Origin: Verrucomicrobiaceae bacterium
GTDB taxonomy: Bacteria > Verrucomicrobiota > Verrucomicrobiia > Verrucomicrobiales > Verrucomicrobiaceae
Assembly: GCA_027489965.1 (NCBI GenBank)
Contig: JAIXZA010000159.1
Span: forward strand, 62,001 to 126,000
Direction: 5' to 3'
Length of the DNA: 64,000 nucleotides
This document shows positions 56,363 to 64,000 of this stretch, in pieces. A program made the position numbers and the translations under genes. How positions within the stretch are numbered: the stretch's first letter is position 1; each line of letters begins with the position of its first letter. A model generated the notes under the pieces. It was not told the DNA's origin, did not search any database, and saw only the letters and a list, made by a program, of their open reading frames with translations.

Positions 56363-59062
56363 TCAGGGCTTGGAGAACTCCCGATCCAGGGCGTCGAGGT
56401 AGATGGAGATGGGGTCTTTGCGTTCGGGAAGTTCTTTTTTGAGGGTCTCGGGCAGGCGGAGGTATTCGTCAAAGAGGCCTGACATGGCGGGCGTGCTATT
56501 GGCTTCGTGGGTGTCTAGCAGGTCTCTGACGGACTTGCTCTGATCGACGGCGATTTGGGTGCGGTTACGCAGTTTTTTCAGTCGGGCTTCGACGTCTTTG
56601 GCTTTGCCGTCGCGCAGCTCACTCAGTAGGGCTGTGTAGTCGGCGACGATGGGGCGAAAGAGAATGGCGCAGCGATGCTGGAGAGCACTGAGGGCGATGA
56701 AATTGTATTGCAAAATCTCTTTCCGGTCCGGGCGCTTCATGATGGCTGCATAATCGTCGATGGGAATGACGGCGGCGGCCATGGGCTCTTGAGATTCCGT
56801 TTGGGTTTCTGTTTTGCTTTGGGGCGCGGGTGGCGACGAAGGCTTTTCAACGGTGAGCTCAACCGGCATTACTTTGACTGGCTCAGGTGCGGCTTCTTCA
56901 GGCTCCGATTTTGGCTGAGTGGGCTTCGCTGATGAGGCTTCGACTTTGGCCTTTTCTTCAGGCTCCTTGGCGGGTTCATCGGTTTTGGAATCGCCCTTTC
57001 CAAAGAGGGGTTGGATGCGAATGGGAGTACGCGTGGACTTGGGCTCCTCTTTGGCTGGAGTAGGTGCTTCCTGCTTCTCTTTGGGTTTAGCTTCTGGCTG
57101 AGTCTCTGGCTTTTCTTCGGCCTTTTTGTTGCCGCCAAAGAATCCAAAGAAACGCTTCTTTTCTTTCGCGGGTTCTTCGACGGCAGATTCCTGATAAACG
57201 GCAGCGACCAGTGGAGCGTTCAGCATCTGCCAGTCCAAGAGCAGGCTGGTTTTAGGAACATCCTTGTCTTTCTCGGGCGCACTTGGCTGGATGGGCGCTG
57301 GCTTTTCCGGGGTGCTGACGTCTTCGGATTTTTCGGTCTTGGGTTGGCTGTCTCGGAACCAATTCAATGGGTTCAGCAGGGAAGGTTTTTTGATCGGTTT
57401 GATCTCGTCTTTTTCCGTGGGGGCTGGAGCTAACTTAGGCGCTGGCGTGCTGGTTTCGGCGTTGGGAATTTCGATCTCAGCCTCTTCTTTATTGGGCTTG
57501 GGATCACTGCCAAACCAACGTTCAAACAAGGGCTTGGGGCCCTTCGGAGTTGGCGACTTAGTAGCGACAGGAGCTTCCTCCTTTTCCGACTCCTGAGCTT
57601 TCTCTGGCTCTGGAGCGTCGGCCTGCTCAGCGGTCTTGCGTGACTGGGCCTCTTCTTTAGCCGCTTCATCAATGGCAGCGGCGATGACGTCTTCATCCTT
57701 AGATTTTCGAGACGAAAAGGGATTTAAGCGGCTGAAAAATGAGCGTCTTTCCTTCGTCTCTTTCTCGGAAGGCTTCGCGTCTGCTGACGCGGTCTCCGGT
57801 TTCGCTGAGGTTCGATCCTCCGTGGCAAGTGGCGCTTGCGGCGTTACGGTCTCTAGTTCCGGCGGTGCGATGATGGGGGCTGAAACAGGACGCGGTTTTG
57901 GAATTTCACTGACTTTGGCCTGATAACGAATGGTGAGCGCTTCATTCAAAGCAGCCAGCGTGTCGGTGATGCTGAGCGGTTCTGAGACGCCGGGGCTAGA
58001 GAGGTTAGCCAGTTGCAAGGCCCACCATTTATTGAGGCTGGCAGGCGTACTGGCAAAGCCGGGAAAGGCCTGATTTAAAAGTTCTCGCTCTGGACGTGTG
58101 TCAGCGGAAAGCGAGGCCAGGAAACGATTCAGGCGGATGCCGCCTTCGGGTTGATCCAGCAGTGCAAGGACAAGGGCGCAGCAGGAGGTCTTGTAAATGG
58201 TCTTGGACAGGGCGTCCATGTCCACAGGAGAGGCTTCGATGATCTCTTCGATGCCAAAGATTTTCCCAGACTTAAAGATGACGGCAAACAGAGTGCTAGG
58301 GCGGGCTTGCTTGCGATAATCCAAGGCTTCGACGATGCCTGTGAAGAGCCAGTCTGGTAGAAGCAGGGTACGTTGAGTTTTGAGCTCTTTTTGATCCTTC
58401 AAAATACGCTCGGCCAATAGAGCGCGGATGATCTCAGCCCGCACATCGGTGGGCCTTAAATCAGGCCGCAAGTTGATGGTCACTTGCAGATGAAATCCGC
58501 CATGCGTGATCTGAGAGACAGCCATGCTGGCGGCTTTGCCATCCTTTTTGGCAGCATCACCCGAATTCAACAGCACGACAATGGGAGAGGCCCAAGCATG
58601 TTTGTCACGCAGCATTTGATTGAGCTCACCACTGATTTCTTCACAGCGGGAGGAAAAGGCACTGCGCAGAGAAAGATCATTGCCATGAACGATGAATTGT
58701 CCGCTGCTGCTGGTGGAGGAGATGACCTTGTTCTTGGTGAGCGGCGTCGTCGGCACCGTGGACACTTCTGGGGCTGGCATGTCGGGGATGCGGCTGGTTG
58801 CAGGAGCCACAACGGGTGGCTGCGCGGACTTAGGAGCGGCATTGAGCTGCCCCGGCATGGGTGGTGACACGGGTGCGGCGGGCGTGGCACTGGCTGGCGC
58901 TGCGGGCACCGTCGGCGGTATGGCCGGCAATTGGGGAGCCTCGATCTTAGCCGCGGCTTCCCGAGCTGCGGAATCGACGGGCGCGGGCTGCTGGGCCTGC
59001 AAACATGAAAGGCCAAGGATGAAGCAGGAAAGAATGACGGATTGACGGAACATGGCAGACAT
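56363..59062 (-). CDS. Large exported protein with disordered K/E/P-rich region carrying repeated aromatic motifs
   Basis: The protein is 899 residues and not recognised. A signal peptide (1-24, ending CLQAQ) is followed by an Ala/Pro-rich linker (25-110), a folded domain at about 115-390 (FIVHGNDLSLRSAFSSRCEE, LLLPDWLFTGIVEALDYRKQ), and a long Lys/Glu/Pro/Ser-rich region (about 400-800). A helical C-terminus ends KDPISIYLDALDREFSKP. Five short aromatic/basic motifs punctuate the charged region: SFFSRLNPF, LFERWFG, LLNPLNWF, RFFGFFGG and IQPLFG. The folded domain shows no complete protease motif. A small membrane protein ends 11 nt before its start. Confidence 0.75.
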   Translation of the reverse strand: MSAMFRQSVILSCFILGLSCLQAQQPAPVDSAAREAAAKIEAPQLPAIPPTVPAAPASATPAAPVSPPMPGQLNAAPKSAQPPVVAPATSRIPDMPAPEVSTVPTTPLTKNKVISSTSSSGQFIVHGNDLSLRSAFSSRCEEISGELNQMLRDKHAWASPIVVLLNSGDAAKKDGKAASMAVSQITHGGFHLQVTINLRPDLRPTDVRAEIIRALLAERILKDQKELKTQRTLLLPDWLFTGIVEALDYRKQARPSTLFAVIFKSGKIFGIEEIIEASPVDMDALSKTIYKTSCCALVLALLDQPEGGIRLNRFLASLSADTRPERELLNQAFPGFASTPASLNKWWALQLANLSSPGVSEPLSITDTLAALNEALTIRYQAKVSEIPKPRPVSAPIIAPPELETVTPQAPLATEDRTSAKPETASADAKPSEKETKERRSFFSRLNPFSSRKSKDEDVIAAAIDEAAKEEAQSRKTAEQADAPEPEKAQESEKEEAPVATKSPTPKGPKPLFERWFGSDPKPNKEEAEIEIPNAETSTPAPKLAPAPTEKDEIKPIKKPSLLNPLNWFRDSQPKTEKSEDVSTPEKPAPIQPSAPEKDKDVPKTSLLLDWQMLNAPLVAAVYQESAVEEPAKEKKRFFGFFGGNKKAEEKPETQPEAKPKEKQEAPTPAKEEPKSTRTPIRIQPLFGKGDSKTDEPAKEPEEKAKVEASSAKPTQPKSEPEEAAPEPVKVMPVELTVEKPSSPPAPQSKTETQTESQEPMAAAVIPIDDYAAIMKRPDRKEILQYNFIALSALQHRCAILFRPIVADYTALLSELRDGKAKDVEARLKKLRNRTQIAVDQSKSVRDLLDTHEANSTPAMSGLFDEYLRLPETLKKELPERKDPISIYLDALDREFSKP

Positions 59063-59073
59063 GAAAAAGCGCC

Positions 59074-59637
59074 TTATGGGAAGCGGGGATCGAGTGATAA
59101 TTTACCTTCGGCAATACGCACCTGGTTCATTTGAAAAAGCGCCTGAACCTCTTCTTTCAGCACGGCACTTAGATTGATCAAGGCGGGTCTGAGTGGCCGC
59201 ATGAGACCGCGTGGCACTTGCAGATGCCCGTAGGCTCCGCCGACCACTTCGACTCGAAAGACTTTATCCAAATGCGTGACAGCCAGATCCACGGTCGCGG
59301 TCTGGCGCTGCCCAGCAATGTCCCAGGCCAAGGTTGCATGAGCAACGCCTGGATCGAGATCGAAGTGGAGTTTTTCAAAACGCACGGAATTCTCAAGACT
59401 GGCGGCCATCCGCGCGGTCAGGACCTTTTCCAAATGGCGATTGATCTCAGACTCGCTGATCTCGATCTCTGCGCTGCCTTTAATCACGGCCTGCTTGATT
59501 TCATCCGTCATATCCACCGCTTTACCATGATCTTTAAGAATGACCGTTGGCAGCGCCCTTGGGCGGTGAGCTACCCAAGCAGCACCCGCCAAAGCGCTGA
59601 GCGCGGTCATGAGTAGAAGGTTCAGGAGGAATTTCAC
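59074..59637 (-). CDS. Membrane-anchored periplasmic protein, unknown
   Basis: The protein is about 187 residues if the GTG at 59637 is the start (VKFLLNLLLMTALSALAGAA, one membrane helix). The frame is open to 59682 with other non-ATG starts. The rest is a beta-rich domain (IEISESEINRHLEKVL, VRFEKLHFDLDPGVAHATLA, HLDKVFRVEVVGGAYGHL), resembling lipid-binding or DUF2993-like folds only loosely. Its stop lies 11 nt before the start of the large disordered protein, so the two probably function together at the envelope. Confidence 0.65.
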   Translation of the reverse strand: MKFLLNLLLMTALSALAGAAWVAHRPRALPTVILKDHGKAVDMTDEIKQAVIKGSAEIEISESEINRHLEKVLTARMAASLENSVRFEKLHFDLDPGVAHATLAWDIAGQRQTATVDLAVTHLDKVFRVEVVGGAYGHLQVPRGLMRPLRPALINLSAVLKEEVQALFQMNQVRIAEGKLSLDPRFP

Positions 59638-59743
59638 AGGATGGCCATCATGCACCACATTCGGGTAGGGCGGCAAGTGCAATGAAGGCGGATCAGGCAG
59701 GAATGCCCATCAGTTGCTAATGGGCGATACAAACCCCTGATCA

Positions 59744-61456
59744 TCAAGAATCTAATGATCGTCCAGTGCGCTTAACGGCCTCAGCAAGCCAGGCAGACTC
59801 CTGTTTCCAGAATCCTTCCTGTCGCATTTGCTCCACCGTAACGGGCATCCGAGCGCTCCAGTTCTGACCGCTGGCGATTCCTGGGACATTGAATCGATCC
59901 TCCAATGCAAAGAGGTCCGGTAACATGAAAGCGGCGTAGCGCGCATTGCTGGCTAGGAGCGCCTCGATCAATGCATGACGGACATGATCATCATAAGCTG
60001 GCCAATGGCCTTCTTGCACAGGCAGCCCAGCGAATTCGGAGAGAAAACGCAGCTCCTTATTGCCGAGATAACGGTCACCTTCATCATGACTCTGGCTGTC
60101 GCGACGACGATGCTCCCAATGCGTCTTCATCGGTTCATGATCATGAGTGGCATAGGTCGTGAAAGCACAGTTATCATAATCCCTTCCCTGCTGAACGTGT
60201 CCGTGGCCATCCTCCTCCCAGTGGCTGACTTTGAAGCCTGGAACGTCCAGTCCCAGCAAATGCGGACGCACATAATCCGGGACGGTGCCTAGATCCTCGG
60301 CCACGACTTCATGCGGAGAGGCGGCTGCCACGATCATGCGCAGATATTTGTCGCCTGCTGCGCAGTTGGCGGCTTTATGCTCAGGCGTGTCGTCGGCGTG
60401 CTCGATGTAGTGCGGCAAGCGCCCGCCGGTGAGAGCCCGGGCTTCGTCGTCACTGAGGTGCAGGAATTCACCATTCCGCTGTGGCCGCCAAGGAAAGCTG
60501 TAGATGCGGTAAAAACCGAGAACGTGGTCGATGCGGAAGACGTCAAAAACTTCGGTCAGCTTCTGTACCCGGCGCTGCCACCAGCCAAAGCCATCGGCCT
60601 CCATCACATCCCAGCGGTAGAGTGGAATGCCCCAGTTCTGGCCCCAACGCTGCACAAAGTAGTCGTCTTTAAAATAGGTCTCGGGTGGAGCACCACCGCA
60701 CCATTCCAGATTAAATTGTTCCGGTTGGAAGAAAACATCCGCACTGCACCAGGAAATACCAAAGGGCACATCTCCCATGAGCTTCACTTTTTTCTCTGCG
60801 GCATAAGCCCGCACAGCACGCCATTGACTGAAGCAGAGCCACTGCACGTAAGCATGATATTGCAGCTTTTCTGCGATCTCCGTCGCGTGAAGACTACGCT
60901 GCTCCGCCAGCCAAGCTTTCGCTTTGGCACCAGAGTTAATCTCCTGCGGCCAGTTCGGCCAGTCTTCATGCCCGTGGAGATCCATCAGCACGCGAAAAAG
61001 GCAGAATTCCTCTAGCCATGGGCCTTCCGCAGCGCAGAAAGCAGAAAACTCGGCCGAACGTTGCGGCAGTGTCTCTAGTCGGCCAAAGGCGTGACGCAAA
61101 AGTGCATTTTTCAGCTTTCTGACTTTCTCATACTGCACAGGTCCCTCACGCAATGCGTCACCGCCGAGGAAGCGTGTGGTCGTGCGGAAAAACTTGTCTT
61201 CAAGCTCGGGCACGACCATGGGCGTGATTTCCAACGTTAGATAATCCAGCGCAATGGAGCTGATGGCATTGTATGGACTGCTGTCGCCGCCGGTCGCATT
61301 GATGGGCAGAAATTGCAGGAATCCCAAGCCGGTTTCAGCAGCCCAGTCGATCATGTCACAAACACCGCCCGTATCGCCAATCCCCAGATCATCGGCTGTT
61401 CGAATTGCAAAAACGGGAACAAGAATGCCTGCGCGGCGTGGCTGGATAGTGGGCAT
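59744..61456 (-). CDS. malQ: 4-alpha-glucanotransferase (amylomaltase)
   Basis: The protein is 570 residues from the ATG at 61456 (MPTIQPRRAGILVPVFAIRT); the frame is open another 120 codons upstream, but that extension is not MalQ-like. The GH77 enzyme transfers alpha-1,4-glucan segments (EC 2.4.1.25) in the cytosol. Motifs are SSPYNAISSIALDYLTL, LMGDVPFGISWCSADVFF, nucleophile D310 in FRIDHVLGFYRI, acid/base EDLG in VVAEDLGTVP, and YATHDHEP near the C-terminus. It is divergent from the histidine phosphatase, with about 147 bp between them holding both promoters. Confidence 0.93.
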   Translation of the reverse strand: MPTIQPRRAGILVPVFAIRTADDLGIGDTGGVCDMIDWAAETGLGFLQFLPINATGGDSSPYNAISSIALDYLTLEITPMVVPELEDKFFRTTTRFLGGDALREGPVQYEKVRKLKNALLRHAFGRLETLPQRSAEFSAFCAAEGPWLEEFCLFRVLMDLHGHEDWPNWPQEINSGAKAKAWLAEQRSLHATEIAEKLQYHAYVQWLCFSQWRAVRAYAAEKKVKLMGDVPFGISWCSADVFFQPEQFNLEWCGGAPPETYFKDDYFVQRWGQNWGIPLYRWDVMEADGFGWWQRRVQKLTEVFDVFRIDHVLGFYRIYSFPWRPQRNGEFLHLSDDEARALTGGRLPHYIEHADDTPEHKAANCAAGDKYLRMIVAAASPHEVVAEDLGTVPDYVRPHLLGLDVPGFKVSHWEEDGHGHVQQGRDYDNCAFTTYATHDHEPMKTHWEHRRRDSQSHDEGDRYLGNKELRFLSEFAGLPVQEGHWPAYDDHVRHALIEALLASNARYAAFMLPDLFALEDRFNVPGIASGQNWSARMPVTVEQMRQEGFWKQESAWLAEAVKRTGRSLDS

Positions 61457-61603
61457 GGTGTTAAATGAGATGAATGCGGACGGATCGCGTAGATTCAATG
61501 GTGGAATTTTTAATTGTCGCAGACAGCGTGCCAGCCCTGACACTGTTCCTTCAAATCGTTTCGAAGCGCTTGCACCTGTGCTTTTGACTCCCACATTGCC
61601 GAC

Positions 61604-62299
61604 ATGACCACTCGTCTTTTTCTCATCCGCCATGGAGCCACCGTTTTGACTGCTGAGGATCGCTTTGCAGGGGCTACCAACGTGGCCCTTTCCGATGAAG
61701 GCCGTCGTCAGGCAGGTAAACTCTCTGAACGCCTCGCGGGCGAAAAGATCGCAGCCGTTTATGCTTCGCCTCTGGACCGGACCATGGAAACGGCGCGTAT
61801 TCTCGCCGCACCCCACGGGTTAGAGATACTGCCCAGGGACGGACTCAAAGAAATCTCCCATGGCCGCTGGGAGCAGCACACGCGTGCCGAAGTGGATGCT
61901 CTTTTCCCTGAGGAGGCTGCTGCTTGGGAAGAAGATCCTTACACCTTTGCTCCACAGGGCGGAGAAAGTGGGCTGGCCGTCACGGCACGCTCTTTACCAG
62001 TGCTGATGGACATCGTGCGCGCACACCCAGGTCAGACAGTAGCAGTAGTCTCGCATAAGGCGACCATCCGTCTGCTGCTGAGCTCTCTACTCGGCTTTGA
62101 TCCGCGTCGTTACCGGGATAATCTGGATCAGAATCCAGCGGCTTTGAACATTGTTGATTTCAAAAGCCCTGTGCGCGCTCGTCTCACCCTGTTTAACGAC
62201 ACCTCCCATTACGATCACGATCAGATTCCTGGCGTGCCGGAAGGCCGACTTTCCAAATGGTGGAGCGCGGGCAATGCAGCGCCCACGAAAGAGTTCTGA
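61604..62299 (+). CDS. Histidine phosphatase family protein (phosphoglycerate-mutase fold)
   Basis: The protein is 231 residues. The catalytic RHG motif is LIRHGATV (His10), with the second conserved elements YASPLDRTMETA and LKEISHGRWEQ, and the second His in VAVVSHKATIR. This group includes phosphoserine phosphatases, GpgP-type glucosyl-3-phosphoglycerate phosphatases, CobC-like and broad phosphatases. The sequence alone does not choose between them. It carries a short C-terminal tail of about 40 residues beyond the core. It is divergent from malQ. Confidence 0.88.
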   Translation: MTTRLFLIRHGATVLTAEDRFAGATNVALSDEGRRQAGKLSERLAGEKIAAVYASPLDRTMETARILAAPHGLEILPRDGLKEISHGRWEQHTRAEVDALFPEEAAAWEEDPYTFAPQGGESGLAVTARSLPVLMDIVRAHPGQTVAVVSHKATIRLLLSSLLGFDPRRYRDNLDQNPAALNIVDFKSPVRARLTLFNDTSHYDHDQIPGVPEGRLSKWWSAGNAAPTKEF

Positions 62300-62382
62300 T
62301 ACTCAGCAGTGCTGAATCAGGTGCATGTTTTCCTACTTGTTTGTAAAACTTCGATAGACGAGGATCAGTGCTCTAACTTCTG

Positions 62383-62748
62383 ATGAAAACCCTTCTCTCT
62401 CTTGCTACTTTTATTCTTCTTATGACCACCGCACCCGCCGCTGACGCACCTTACCGCCACGTTGTTTTGTTTAAATTCAAAGACTCCGCCACTCCTGAAC
62501 AAGTGCAGGTCGTGGAGAAGGCCTTCATTGAGCTGGCCAAGAAGGTGGATACAGTCAAAGGTTTTGAGTGGGGCAACAATGTGAGCCCCGAAGGCAAGAA
62601 TGATGGTTTCACTCACTGCTTCCTGGTGACTTTTGCCGACAAAGCCGGACTGGATGTGTATCTACCACATCCAGCCCATGCGGAGTTTGTCAGCATTCTG
62701 AAGCCGACTCTCGATAAGGTTTGCGTCTTCGACTACGTGGCGAAATAA
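62383..62748 (+). CDS. Exported Dabb (stress-responsive A/B barrel) domain protein
   Basis: The protein is 121 residues. A signal peptide (1-20, ending TTAPAAD) is followed by one ferredoxin-like Dabb domain: YRHVVLFKFKDSATPEQVQV, VKGFEWGNNVSPEG and the C-terminal LDKVCVFDYVAK. Dabb proteins are small dimeric barrels; most are cytosolic, but exported ones are common in this phylum. No enzymatic role can be read. It converges on the aminotransferase gene with 4 bp between stops. Confidence 0.88.
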   Translation: MKTLLSLATFILLMTTAPAADAPYRHVVLFKFKDSATPEQVQVVEKAFIELAKKVDTVKGFEWGNNVSPEGKNDGFTHCFLVTFADKAGLDVYLPHPAHAEFVSILKPTLDKVCVFDYVAK

Positions 62749-62752
62749 GGGA

Positions 62753-63925
62753 TCACTTCCTCACCTCATTCACGAACTCTTCCATCAGATCCATGGCCTT
62801 GACGATCAGGTCAGGAGCCGTGGCATAACAGCAACGCACAAAGCCTTCCCCGGCCGCGCCAAAGGCGTTTCCGGGGACAACGGCGACGCTCTTTTTCTCT
62901 AGCAGACCGAATGCGAATTCTTTGCTGGTAAGGCCCGTGCTGCGGATGTCTGGGAAAGCATAGAAAGCGCCGCCCGGATTGAAGCAAGGAAGTCCCATAC
63001 CATTGAGACGGCTGACAATGATGTTCCGCCGCATTTCATAGCTTTGGCGCATCTCTTCATAAGCCGAAGCCCCCATTTTCAGGGCTTCGATACCGGCGAT
63101 CTGACTCATGATCGGGGCGCAGAGCATGCAGTATTGATGCACTTTCATCATGGCCTCGCGGAGCGGAGCTGGGGCGCAGGCATAACCAAGGCGCCAGCCT
63201 GTCATCGCGAAGGCTTTGCTGAAACCATGCAGCAGCACCGTACGCTCCCTCATGCCTGGATACTCGACGATGCTTTTATGTTGGCGATTGTCGTAAAGCA
63301 ACTCGCAGTAAATTTCATCTGTGAAGACAAACAAATCATGCTTCACCGCCAGTGCGGCGATCTTTTCCAGTTCCTCCGGCGGCATGATGCCACCGGTAGG
63401 ATTGGTGGGAAAATTCAGCGCGATGATTTTGGTCTTGGGCGTGATGGCCTTCTCCACATCGGCGGCCATGAGGGCAAACTGATTTTCCTCACGCGTCTCG
63501 ACGACCACTGGAACGCCGTAGGCCATTTTGATGCTGGGAGAATAGGAGACGTAACAGGGCTCGTGATAAATGACTTCGTCTCCAGGATTCAAGACGGCGC
63601 GGAAGGCGATGTCGAGAGCTTCAGAGACACCGACGGTGACGAGAATCTCCGTTTTAGGATCATAGGTGACGCGGAATTGCTTTTCCACATACTCACTGAT
63701 GAGCACGCGCAGAGGCTCCAAGCCAAGATTAGAGGTATAGCTAGTTTGACCTTTCTCCAGCGAGCGGATAACCGCTTCACGGATGGGCCAAGGCGTTGAT
63801 TTGTCAGGCTCGCCGACGCCGAGGGAGATAACATCCGTGCGGCCAATGACCAGCTCGAAGAAGTCGCGGATACCAGATCGTGGAAGGTCGCGGATCTGAG
63901 TGCAAAGTTTATTATGGTAGTCCAT
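62753..63925 (-). CDS. PLP-dependent class I/II aminotransferase
   Basis: The 390-residue fold-type-I enzyme has SLGVGEPDKSTPWPIREAVI near 34, TYDPKTEILVTVGVSEALD near 87, NFPTNPTGG near 171, and PLP-lysine K237 in HGFSKAFAMTGWRLGY. The best fit is an aspartate/aromatic-type transaminase (PatA/AspC-like); the amino donor is not clear. A 29-bp gap separates its start from the end of another frame at the right window edge, so it may be second in an operon. Confidence 0.9.
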   Translation of the reverse strand: MDYHNKLCTQIRDLPRSGIRDFFELVIGRTDVISLGVGEPDKSTPWPIREAVIRSLEKGQTSYTSNLGLEPLRVLISEYVEKQFRVTYDPKTEILVTVGVSEALDIAFRAVLNPGDEVIYHEPCYVSYSPSIKMAYGVPVVVETREENQFALMAADVEKAITPKTKIIALNFPTNPTGGIMPPEELEKIAALAVKHDLFVFTDEIYCELLYDNRQHKSIVEYPGMRERTVLLHGFSKAFAMTGWRLGYACAPAPLREAMMKVHQYCMLCAPIMSQIAGIEALKMGASAYEEMRQSYEMRRNIIVSRLNGMGLPCFNPGGAFYAFPDIRSTGLTSKEFAFGLLEKKSVAVVPGNAFGAAGEGFVRCCYATAPDLIVKAMDLMEEFVNEVRK

Positions 63926-63954
63926 GTGGTTGGGCAGAGACAGTGGCTCAGGGA

Positions 63955-64000
63955 CTAGGGACTCACAGGCAGACGTTCTTCGTCAGCAGCTGCATTGACG
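63955..64000 (-). CDS. C-terminal end of an upstream gene cut by the window edge
   Basis: On the minus strand a frame enters the window and reads VNAAADEERLPVSP before a TAG at 63955, 29 bp upstream of the aminotransferase ATG. The position and spacing suit the end of a co-directional gene. Too little is visible to name it, and a chance open frame is possible. Confidence 0.35.
   Translation of the reverse strand, partial: VNAAADEERLPVSP

Noticed and set aside
61457..61816. 120-residue N-terminal extension of malQ
   Set aside because: It overlaps the divergent phosphatase start and lacks MalQ similarity; the protein fits the family from the ATG at 61456.

Overview
The window looks like chromosome from a member of the Verrucomicrobiota, most likely the Prosthecobacter/Verrucomicrobium side. 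This is inferred from gene content, not from a marker gene. The indications are LL-diaminopimelate aminotransferase (the dapL route to lysine and peptidoglycan), a very large HEAT/heme-binding dehydrogenase-like protein of the Planctomycetes-Verrucomicrobia type, a secreted PSCyt1-like cytochrome, a neutral-ceramidase-like enzyme, a PL10-type pectate lyase, an ECF sigma factor with an N-terminal TRWTLI motif, and giant secreted repeat proteins.

Layout. 1-16.8 kb is a cell-surface block. It holds the first 1918 residues of a secreted protein with 14 FG-GAP-like and at least 11 delta-60 repeats, a divergent ECF sigma factor, and a three-gene minus-strand set (outer-membrane barrel, FecR/haemagglutinin-like protein, 2395-residue subtilase with 14 RCC1-like repeats). 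16.8-17.8 kb has no convincing intact gene. 17.8-21.2 kb is housekeeping: class II aldolase, dapL, a glutaredoxin-like protein and tRNA-Ser(CGA). 21.5-30.7 kb has two exported proteins and a five-gene Yej/Opp-type peptide ABC transporter whose last four junctions overlap or nearly touch. 30.7-36.3 kb has valS with a duplicated 3' end enclosing a SMI1/KNR4-family gene, then radC, a rhodanese-like gene and pssA. 36.3-43 kb carries a GpgS-like glycosyltransferase, an acyltransferase, a VWA protein and an OmpR-type two-component pair set among intergenic repeats. 43-54.2 kb is secreted catabolic and redox proteins plus an orphan kinase. 54.3-59.7 kb is an ECF sigma/anti-sigma pair and a disordered exported protein. 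59.7-64 kb holds malQ, a histidine phosphatase, a Dabb protein and an aminotransferase.

The strongest unexplained signals are as follows. (1) Two copies of the last 111 bp of valS lie exactly 600 bp apart around an SMI1/KNR4 gene, and their only two differences are synonymous in valS. (2) A 10-bp-periodic GTTTAC array forms a large inverted repeat just upstream of the response regulator. (3) An AATGACGAA...TTCGTCATT-bounded intergenic element is present twice. (4) An anti-sigma-like protein has a C-terminus that reads as a YfbK-type protein from which the VWA domain has been removed. (5) Two giant surface proteins each carry 14 propeller-type repeats, that is 2 x 7 blades.

All calls come from reading the sequence and translations. 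No database search was run, so family names are recognition-based and domain limits are approximate.
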